DNA of 12,032 bases, taken from assembly GCA_021155845.1 (NCBI GenBank), contig JAJNBK010000003.1, forward strand, positions 1 to 12,032. The letters run 5' to 3'. The notes below the pieces were generated by a model that ran no database searches, had not been told where the DNA came from, and saw only the letters and a program-made list of their open reading frames with translations. Positions 7,351 through 12,032 of this stretch are shown here, one piece after another (the first letter of the stretch is position 1; every line of letters begins with the position of its first letter). This DNA is from Nitrososphaeraceae archaeon (GTDB taxonomy: Archaea > Thermoproteota > Nitrososphaeria > Nitrososphaerales > Nitrososphaeraceae). Both the position numbers and the translations under genes were made by a program.

Positions 7351-7377
7351 CTACTACTACTATACTTTTACTCCCTT
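7329..7377 (+). promoter_or_regulatory. Conserved element upstream of the DUF1428 gene
   Basis: CTTTGATATATTGC (7329-7342), TTGCAAC (7345-7351) and CTATACTTTTACTCCCTT (7360-7377) repeat the blocks found at 3063-3099 in the same order (13/14, 7/7 and 16/18 identical). The last block ends 37 bases before the ATG at 7414, against 39 before the VOC ATG. It also sits at the 5' end of the divergent HxlR pseudogene. A short CTA repeat (7351-7362) separates the blocks. Confidence 0.5.
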
Positions 7378-7413
7378 GCATTTTTTTAAGCTACACTCTT
7401 TATAGTATTGCTC

Positions 7414-7599
7414 ATGAGCAAATCAAATGTAACAGAAATAGAGCAAGGGATTGGCAGTGAGGTCGACCACTTTGTCTACCGAGTACCAAAAAAGAACCAT
7501 AATGCGATAGTGCAGCTGAGTAAAGAATTTGGCGATATAATAAGGAATTACGGAGTTGCACATTTAGTTTTCCAGCTCAACATTCGAAAATTTGTTTAG
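7414..7599 (+). pseudogene. Truncated DUF1428 family gene
   Basis: The preferred start is ATG 7414, giving 61 residues; TTG 7408 would add two. VDHFVYRVPKKNHNAIVQLSK matches the start of DUF1428 proteins (YbaA-like, dimeric alpha/beta barrel, pattern Y.D.FV..VPKKN...Y). The family is usually about 115-125 residues with a conserved second half. Here the frame stops soon after VFQLNIRKFV, and I find no second half in any frame up to 7682. It is therefore most likely a 3'-truncated gene, although a shortened protein could still be made. The function of the family is not established. The element at 7329-7377 links it to the VOC gene. Confidence 0.6.
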
Positions 7600-7682
7600 A
7601 ATACTTCATAATGGATGAATATATAATGACGGGGTCTTGACGATAGAAAGTTTATCTGTGATCTAATGCATTTTTAAACAGA

Positions 7683-8171
7683 TTGGGAGATCAAACTCAA
7701 GAGGTTTTTGCAGACGATAATGAATTAGCAAAGAAATTTGTAAAAGTTTCAGGAAAGTTTCAACTTGTAAGATTACCTAGTCAAGAAATAAGAATTGGCC
7801 AAATATATAAAAAACCACATAATAGAGAATATGCAGAGCCAATTGCTCACATTGAAGATGGAACTTTGATAGAACCTCCAGTTACTCTTCCTAAATCCTC
7901 TGTCCACACTGCTCAAACTTTGGGTATAAAAGAAAATATTGACGATAAGGAATCAAAAGGCGTATTCTTGAAATTCATATCTGCGTTTATACCAGCGAAA
8001 TTCAACGCGGAGTATGAAAATGGAAAAATGAGATCAGCCATTATGGAGTTGGATAGTAATAAGATAAAGCAAATAATGCCTGAAACAATCCCTATTCTTT
8101 TGCAAAACATACGTTACACTTTGGATTTCTGGAGCATATCATTGTTGAATAATCAAGTAAGGCCCAGTTAA
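7683..8171 (+). CDS. Unrecognised 162-aa ORF, probably 3'-truncated; weak gasdermin-like features
   Basis: The frame starts at TTG 7683; an in-frame TGA is about 27 bases upstream and the first internal Met is residue 116. The sequence is well formed, with GKFQLVRLPSQEIRIGQIY (24-42), EPIAHIEDGTLIEPPVTLP (52-70) and GVFLKFISAFIPAKFNAEYENGK (93-115). I do not recognise it with confidence. An N-terminal 'F.LV.LP...I' strand, a Pro-rich segment, then a hydrophobic stretch leading to an 'A.Y..A' strand recall bacterial gasdermin pore-forming proteins; this is a weak pattern match only. Residues 137-162 are antisense to a DNA-glycosylase remnant (8092-8268). The native C-terminus has therefore probably been lost and replaced by read-through into foreign sequence. 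No protease gene, the usual partner of bacterial gasdermins, is adjacent. Confidence 0.5.
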   Translation: MGDQTQEVFADDNELAKKFVKVSGKFQLVRLPSQEIRIGQIYKKPHNREYAEPIAHIEDGTLIEPPVTLPKSSVHTAQTLGIKENIDDKESKGVFLKFISAFIPAKFNAEYENGKMRSAIMELDSNKIKQIMPETIPILLQNIRYTLDFWSISLLNNQVRPS

Positions 8172-8268
8172 ATTCTTTGGACTTTTTATCAGGCATAATT
8201 TGGAACAGCAATTTTGCAATATCTTTATCCTTAGGGAGCTCTGATACATAGTAGATCCAAAATCTCAA
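8092..8268 (-). pseudogene. 3' remnant of an A/G-specific adenine DNA glycosylase (MutY-like)
   Basis: This 58-codon minus-strand frame (TTG 8268, TAG 8092-8094) encodes LPKDKDIAKLLFQIMP, then EFNWALLDYSTMICSRNPKCNVC. The last part is the end of the HhH-GPD domain (pattern WAL.D.GA..C) and the start of the [4Fe-4S] loop of the MutY/endonuclease III superfamily. The loop normally reads C-x6-C-x2-C-x5-C. Here the first spacing is five residues and the fourth Cys is gone, because the frame stops four residues after the third. All of the N-terminal catalytic domain is absent: an in-frame TAA precedes the TTG and the oxidoreductase gene ends at 8295. It is therefore a relic. It lies opposite the last 26 codons of the 162-aa ORF. 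Confidence 0.75.
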
Positions 8269-8294
8269 TTAACTGAAGACCTGAAGAATGCAAG

Positions 8295-9401
8295 CTAATC
8301 ACTATTCAATGTATGTGGCCCAATCTTTACAAGCGTTCTACCAAGGTTTTCTCCTTTAAATAAGCTAACGAAAGCTTTAGGTGCATTTTCTAATCCTTCA
8401 AAAATGCTTTCTTTCCACTTTATTCTACCTTCATTAATCCATTTGGGCATAGAAGCATTGAACTCATTTAAAATATCATTGTGATCACTCCAGATGAATC
8501 CTTGAAGTCTAAGTCTGTGTGAAACAGCTAAAGAAAGGTTCGATGGTCCTGAGGACGAAGTAGGAGGAGTGGAAGAGTCGTTAATATTACCAGAAGTTCT
8601 AGAATTATTATTATTACTATATTGTGATGTTGTTCCACATAGAACTATCCTTCCAAAAGTATTCATGTTATCAATTGCCGCTTCTAGATGTTTACCACCG
8701 ACATTATCAAAATAAAGGTCAATTCCATTTGGACATGCCCTCTTTAGTTCAGAGGAAATGTTATCTTCCCCTAGTTTTCTGTAATTAAATGCATAGTCTA
8801 CTTTAAGTTCATCAAATAGCCATCTTACTTTCTCATCGCTACCACAACTGCCAACTACATGACAGCCTTTTATCTTTGCTATTTGACATGCAACGGAACC
8901 TACTCCACCAGCAGCTGATGAAACAAACACAGTGTCTTGACCTTCTCTAAGTTCACCTATTTTAAAAAGTCCAACATAAGCAGTGATACCACTAATACCA
9001 AGTATTCCTAAGAAATATTGTACTGGCGCAATTTTAGGATCGACTTTTGTAATATCTTTGCCATTGTCAACGTCTTGAGAAACCCAATACTCTCTCCAAC
9101 CAAAGTTCGCCTTAACATATTCCCCAACTTTGAATTTATCACTTCTAGATTCTATAACCCGTCCAATACATCCGCCATTGAGTACCTTATTTAGTTCAAC
9201 TGGAGACATTATTCTACTTCCCTTGGTCATGTATATTCTCATAAAGGGATCTACTGACATCCAAATATTGCGAACCAACAACTCACCTTCTTTTCTTACT
9301 TCAGGAACCTCTACCTCTACAAGCTCAAAGTCATCCTCAGTAACAAATCCCATTGGTCGTCTCTTTAGATGAATTTCCTTACCAACTATTTTATTTTTCA
9401 A
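8295..9401 (-). CDS. Zinc-independent NADPH-dependent oxidoreductase (MDR; PTGR/curcumin reductase-like)
   Basis: This 368-residue cytoplasmic enzyme belongs to the leukotriene B4 12-hydroxydehydrogenase/prostaglandin reductase/CurA branch of medium-chain dehydrogenases. These reduce the C=C bond of alpha,beta-unsaturated ketones and aldehydes with NADPH. Visible marks are DDFELVEVEVPE (23-34), MSVDPFMRIYM (48-58), the nucleotide-binding SSAAGGVGSVACQIAK (161-176), YFDNVGG (230-236) and GRIVLCGTTSQY (250-261). Zinc-ligand motifs are absent, as expected. A low-complexity Asn/Ser/Thr/Pro insert (about 260-288) lengthens the protein beyond the usual 335-345 residues. The start is TTG at 9401, supported by AAGGAG (plus-strand CTCCTT, 9412-9417) 10 bases upstream and by matching the family N-terminus. 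It is probably monocistronic. Confidence 0.9.
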   Translation of the reverse strand: MKNKIVGKEIHLKRRPMGFVTEDDFELVEVEVPEVRKEGELLVRNIWMSVDPFMRIYMTKGSRIMSPVELNKVLNGGCIGRVIESRSDKFKVGEYVKANFGWREYWVSQDVDNGKDITKVDPKIAPVQYFLGILGISGITAYVGLFKIGELREGQDTVFVSSAAGGVGSVACQIAKIKGCHVVGSCGSDEKVRWLFDELKVDYAFNYRKLGEDNISSELKRACPNGIDLYFDNVGGKHLEAAIDNMNTFGRIVLCGTTSQYSNNNNSRTSGNINDSSTPPTSSSGPSNLSLAVSHRLRLQGFIWSDHNDILNEFNASMPKWINEGRIKWKESIFEGLENAPKAFVSLFKGENLGRTLVKIGPHTLNSD

Positions 9402-9411
9402 TTAATCTATG

Positions 9412-9417
9412 CTCCTT
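9412..9417 (-). promoter_or_regulatory. Ribosome binding site for the TTG-started oxidoreductase
   Basis: AAGGAG on the minus strand lies 10 bases before TTG 9401. It is the best Shine-Dalgarno match I noticed in the window and decides the start of this gene, since no ATG is available upstream. Confidence 0.6.
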
Positions 9418-9532
9418 ATAATGTCGTTGGTAATATGTTAATACATAGGAAATGAGCTTTGTGCTTTCAAAATTTGTTCTGCAGCACGAAAACCAATCAG
9501 GATAAAGCAGAGAGTATCAAATATGGACAAAA

Positions 9533-9619
9533 ATGGTTAAAGAGGAGATACTAACAGTTTTCGTTTTAGTGGCTTTTGCGTTATGTGTTATTATACTCAA
9601 CCTCACCTTGACTAACTAG
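9533..9619 (+). CDS. Possible small single-helix membrane peptide (28 aa)
   Basis: ATG 9533 to TAG 9617-9619 encodes MVKEEILTVFVLVAFALC followed by VIILNLTLTN. Four charged residues precede one strongly hydrophobic helix of about 18-20 residues, and the tail is short and polar. No homology is claimed. It lies in the gap between the oxidoreductase and the SNase gene. An in-frame TAA at 9503-9505 and the ATG bound it cleanly. AT-rich coding of Leu/Ile/Val can produce such frames by chance, so support is moderate at best. Confidence 0.35.
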   Translation: MVKEEILTVFVLVAFALCVIILNLTLTN

Positions 9620-9740
9620 AACTATCAAACAACTTCTCCTAATTAGTAATATTCTTGAATCTCAATGTAATTACTCCTTTCTTACTATCCGAATCTAGTT
9701 TTGCTTATTTCTTCCTTGAACTTCGATAGAATATCAGTAG
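9620..9740. other. Gap before the SNase gene
   Basis: No clear promoter or start codon for the downstream frame could be found here. A hydrophobic run in a different frame (about 9655-9726, containing PFLLSESSFAYFFLE) could be a displaced signal peptide. The frame is closed by TAG before the SNase frame opens at 9741. Confidence 0.3.
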
Positions 9741-10769
9741 GTTTACAAATACGATTTTGCAACTTCAGAGGAAGAAGAGGGAGGAGATAATGGTGACGGA
9801 GGAGACGATGGAGACGATGGGGGAGGAGGTGGAGATAAACCTGGACCGAACCTAGGATTTGTGGGCGACCCCGGACCAGAACCACCAATAGATCCTTGCA
9901 AAGAAAACCAGGAGGCAGAGGATTGCGCATCCGAACCACCTCTGGATCCGTGTGAAGAAAATCTGGAAGCAGAAGAATGTATACTGCCTGATCCTTGCGT
10001 CGAAGATCCTACTACAGAGGAATGTGAACCGCCAGTGTGTTCATGTCCACCAGGAGAGGGACAAGATTGGCCGGATATAGATTGTGATCCTTGTAAAGAG
10101 GATCCATCCTTACCCGAATGTAAACCGTTACCTCCGCCGCCAGACAGAGATTGCCATCCTTCATATCTTGATGCATGTAAACCGCGTCCTCCGCCAAACC
10201 TGAATTGTGACGATATTTCCTTTCGCAACTTCAAAGTTATAGGAAGTGATCCTCATGGTTTTGATGGTGATAAAGATGGCGTTGGTTGTGAAGGTAGTGG
10301 CAGAGGTGGTGGGAGTGCCAGTTCTGGTGGTGGAAGCAACGGCGATAGCGATGATGATAATGATGGAGTTTTCACATCTGCAAATGAATGTCAAGGACAA
10401 GCTGATTGCTTCACAGGCACAGTGACAGAAATAGTAGATGGAGACACAATCGATATCAATAACGTGCGAGTACGCCTAACATTAGTCAATACTCCTGAGA
10501 GGGAAGAAAGTGGCTACACAAAAGCAATAGATTTAGTTGAGTCAGCTTGTGGGGTGGGAACAAAAGCCTTAGTAGATGAAGATGATGGGCAAAAAGAAGG
10601 GAGTTTTGGTAGACTGATAGGTTTAGTATATTGTGGAGATGATGGCATCGACAACAAGAAATCATTAAATGAACTCTTACTTGAAAGGGGATATGCAGTT
10701 ATCTATCAAGACTTTTGTAATATTAGCGAATTTTCTTCAGCCACTTGGGCGCAAAGACACGGATGCTGA
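9741..10769 (+). CDS. Repeat-rich, Cys-rich thermonuclease (SNase)-like protein with excalibur-like domain
   Basis: The first usable start is GTG 9861 (302 residues; numbering from there). The same frame stays open back to 9741 with a coherent acidic/Gly run and no ATG, GTG or TTG, so the true N-terminus is uncertain. Order: four 12-residue DPC-x8-C repeats (11-22, 29-40, 44-55, 76-87); Pro-rich linker; an excalibur-like Ca-binding segment (about 113-145, DPHGFDGDKDGVGCE); Gly/Ser/Asp linker; SNase domain (about 184-302). The SNase domain keeps the equivalents of Staphylococcus nuclease Asp21 (D195), Arg35 (R205), Thr41 (T211), Glu43 (E213) and Arg87 (R251). Asp40 is replaced by Asn (N210 in LVNTPE). 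Known relatives are secreted phosphodiesterases cutting DNA and RNA. The many cysteines suggest an extracellular location, yet no signal peptide is in frame. A T-rich tract follows the stop. Confidence 0.75.
   Translation, partial: VYKYDFATSEEEEGGDNGDGGDDGDDGGGGGDKPGPNLGFVGDPGPEPPIDPCKENQEAEDCASEPPLDPCEENLEAEECILPDPCVEDPTTEECEPPVCSCPPGEGQDWPDIDCDPCKEDPSLPECKPLPPPPDRDCHPSYLDACKPRPPPNLNCDDISFRNFKVIGSDPHGFDGDKDGVGCEGSGRGGGSASSGGGSNGDSDDDNDGVFTSANECQGQADCFTGTVTEIVDGDTIDINNVRVRLTLVNTPEREESGYTKAIDLVESACGVGTKALVDEDDGQKEGSFGRLIGLVYCGDDGIDNKKSLNELLLERGYAVIYQDFCNISEFSSATWAQRHGC
9891..10121 (+). repeat. Four DPC-x8-C protein repeats
   Basis: Twelve-residue units begin DPCKEN, DPCEEN, DPCVED and DPCKED and end in EDC, EEC, EEC and PEC, each with Cys at positions 3 and 12. 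The third and fourth are separated by a Cys/Pro-rich spacer. A degenerate fifth unit (DCHPSYLDAC, residues 97-106) follows. Regular Cx8C spacing suggests disulfide-stapled acidic loops or metal-binding sites. Confidence 0.8.
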
Positions 10770-10791
10770 TAGAGGGTATATCATTTTCCAA

Positions 10792-10806
10792 CCTTTTTTA
10801 TTTATT
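10792..10806 (+). terminator. T-rich terminator after the SNase gene
   Basis: CCTTTTTTATTTATT begins 23 bases after the TGA of the SNase gene. Archaeal RNA polymerase commonly terminates at such T-rich tracts without a hairpin. Confidence 0.5.
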
Positions 10807-11159
10807 ACAAAAATCATTATTTGAGGCTTCCTAGCTCATCAGGACCTTGGATTTCAAAAAGGTTGCAGAGATTGACTAGCAAAGGGTAGCAGAAGAAATG
10901 AATGAAAAAGGATGCTTGATCCCTAGATATAAATGGGTTCATGTAACATTTGCTAATTATACTATTACCAATAGAGAGTAACGCATTGTGGCACTAGATT
11001 TGGTTCTTATTTATTAGCTTCACTTCAAAACCGTTCGAGATTAAAGATTTCAAATGATCCAATACCAAAATAATATTGAATCATTAATATTACAAAGAAA
11101 ATTATATAACAATATATATGAAAGACCTTCAAAATCTTCTACTGAGGAAATTATAAAGT
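10807..11159. other. Intergenic region with possible gene debris and the msrBA promoter
   Basis: A plus-strand frame from 10823 to the TAA at 10979-10981 is interrupted by two TAG codons but otherwise reads like protein (DFKKVAEID, stop, QRVAEEMNEKGCLIPRYKW). Its last 27 residues could start at ATG 10898. I cannot assign it. From 11098 to 11117 the AT-rich tract with TTATATAAC (about 11102-11110) is the likely TATA region for msrBA, about 50 bases before the TTG start. A 12-codon frame, MKDLQNLLLRKL, lies at 11118-11156, just before msrB. Confidence 0.35.
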
Positions 11160-11549
11160 TTGAATTACAATAAGCTAACATCAGAAGAAGAAAGAATCAT
11201 TGTTGATAAAGCAACGGAGGCTCCTTTCAGTGGTAAGTATGACAATTTTTATGAAGATGGAATGTTTATCTGTCGAAGGTGCAATACGCCTCTATTTTCT
11301 TCCAAAAGCAAGTTTGATGCGGGATGTGGATGGCCAAGCTTTGATGAAAACTTCCCAAATGCAATAAAACGCGTTCCTGATCCTGATGGAATAAGAACAG
11401 AAATAGAATGTGCAAATTGTGGTGCGCATTTAGGACATGAATTTCTTGGAGAACATTTGACAGATAAAAACACTCGGGAATGTGTCAATTCATTATCTAT
11501 ACGTTTTATCCCAAAGGGAAAGGAGTTGCCAAAAATAATACATGAATAA
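11160..11549 (+). CDS. msrB: Peptide methionine (R)-S-oxide reductase MsrB
   Basis: This 129-residue cytoplasmic enzyme reduces the R isomer of methionine sulfoxide in proteins, using thioredoxin-type donors. All family marks are present: zinc-binding pairs C38/C41 (ICRRC) and C84/C87 (CANC), GCGWPSF with a likely resolving Cys56, GAHLGHEF (88-95), and catalytic Cys108 in [11 protein letters not shown]. Length is typical. The start is TTG 11160: an in-frame TAA lies immediately upstream at 11154-11156, and GAGG (11144-11147) lies 12 bases before it. The 3' end overlaps msrA by 8 bases (ATGAATAA), indicating translational coupling in one operon. Confidence 0.95.
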   Translation: MNYNKLTSEEERIIVDKATEAPFSGKYDNFYEDGMFICRRCNTPLFSSKSKFDAGCGWPSFDENFPNAIKRVPDPDGIRTEIECANCGAHLGHEFLGEHLTDKNTRECVNSLSIRFIPKGKELPKIIHE

Positions 11550-12032
11550 TAACGAAACTGAAATCGCAACAGTCGCCAACGGATGTTTCTGGTGCAGTGA
11601 AGCAATCTTTAAAAGACTCAAAGGTATCAAATCTGTTCTACCTGGCTATGCAGGAGGAATAGTGAAAAATCCTTCGTATGATCAAGTATGCACAGGGAAA
11701 ACCGGGCATGCAGAATCAATTCAGATAGAATTTGATCCCAAAGCTATATCTTTTGAAAAAATACTTGATATTTTCTGGCATACACACAACCCAACTACTC
11801 TTAATAGACAAGGCAACGATGTTGGCACACAATATCGATCTGCAATATTTTATCATAACCAAAAACAAAAAGAGATCGCTGAGAAATCAAAAAAGGAGCT
11901 TGAAAAAGAAGGTGTTTACAAAGATCCTATAGTGACAGAAATTACTCCTTTTAGAAATTTTTATGTTGCAGAGGATTATCACAAAAATTACTATGAAAAC
12001 AATCAAAATGCTCCATATTGCAATTTTATTAT
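11542..12032 (+). CDS. msrA: Peptide methionine (S)-S-oxide reductase MsrA (cut by window edge)
   Basis: ATG 11542 opens a frame that remains open to the right edge (163 codons plus two bases), so the 3' end is missing. Catalytic Cys15 lies in the signature [10 protein letters not shown]. Further family stretches are [51 protein letters not shown] and [13 protein letters not shown]. It reduces the S isomer of methionine sulfoxide and so complements MsrB. The ATGAATAA overlap with msrB shows coupled expression. Most of the enzyme is present; only the C-terminal tail, where resolving cysteines often sit, cannot be judged. Confidence 0.95.
   Translation, partial: MNNNETEIATVANGCFWCSEAIFKRLKGIKSVLPGYAGGIVKNPSYDQVCTGKTGHAESIQIEFDPKAISFEKILDIFWHTHNPTTLNRQGNDVGTQYRSAIFYHNQKQKEIAEKSKKELEKEGVYKDPIVTEITPFRNFYVAEDYHKNYYENNQNAPYCNFI

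Noticed and set aside
9743..10234. Long Ser/Gly-rich frame on the minus strand opposite the SNase gene (163 codons)
   Set aside because: It is the antisense shadow of the Pro/Cys/Asp repeats. The plus frame has recognisable excalibur-like and SNase domains.
11118..11156. Leader peptide MKDLQNLLLRKL before msrB as a Leu-sensing attenuator
   Set aside because: It is only 12 codons with no competing hairpins visible, and transcription-translation attenuation of this kind is not established for such archaeal genes.
11249..11605. Minus-strand frame of 118 codons opposite msrB
   Set aside because: It is a shadow of the msrB coding sequence, which has all its catalytic and zinc residues.

Overview
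The window looks like an accessory stretch of a Nitrososphaerota (thaumarchaeal) chromosome, possibly close to the terrestrial Nitrososphaera/Nitrosocosmicus group. This is inferred from AT-rich DNA with TATA-type promoters placed as for short-leader or leaderless transcripts, several TTG/GTG starts, and protein types I associate with these archaea: HxlR regulators beside small enzyme genes, DUF1428, a Cys-rich secreted SNase, and a secreted dienelactone hydrolase. No rRNA, tRNA, insertion sequence or CRISPR array was found.

Layout. (1) 308-2380 (-): a 690-residue fusion of a multi-helix membrane sensor-like module and an extracellular solute-binding domain. (2) 2381-3137: gene-free, AT-rich, ending in a promoter for a VOC/PhnB-like gene (3138-3629, +). 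(3) 3827-4732 (-): exported dienelactone hydrolase with a polyglutamine tract, followed by two small doubtful ORFs on the same strand. (4) 5272-8268: a decay zone. It holds a frameshifted jelly-roll-type protein gene (-), an intact SnoaL-like gene (6354-6914, +), an HxlR regulator pseudogene (-), a truncated DUF1428 gene (+), a truncated 162-residue ORF of unknown function (+), and the 3' remnant of an adenine DNA glycosylase (-) that overlaps its tail. (5) 8295-9401 (-): zinc-independent NADPH-dependent oxidoreductase. (6) 9533-9619: possible 28-residue membrane peptide. (7) 9741-10769 (+): repeat-rich, Cys-rich SNase-like protein whose N-terminus cannot be placed cleanly. (8) 11160-12032 (+): msrB-msrA, overlapping by 8 bases, with msrA cut by the window edge.

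How the genes fit together. The only clear operon is msrBA, which repairs both stereoisomers of methionine sulfoxide. Several other genes are small detoxification or stress-type enzymes (VOC, SnoaL-like, DUF1428, MDR oxidoreductase, dienelactone hydrolase). Two of them, the VOC and DUF1428 genes, share a conserved upstream element at nearly the same distance from their start codons. The HxlR pseudogene is divergent from the DUF1428 remnant, which suggests an old regulator-target module that has been duplicated and partly lost. The most notable points are the sensor/binding-protein fusion, the shared promoter element, the tail-to-tail junction near 8092, and the SNase gene with four Cx8C repeats and an open frame running upstream of any start codon.
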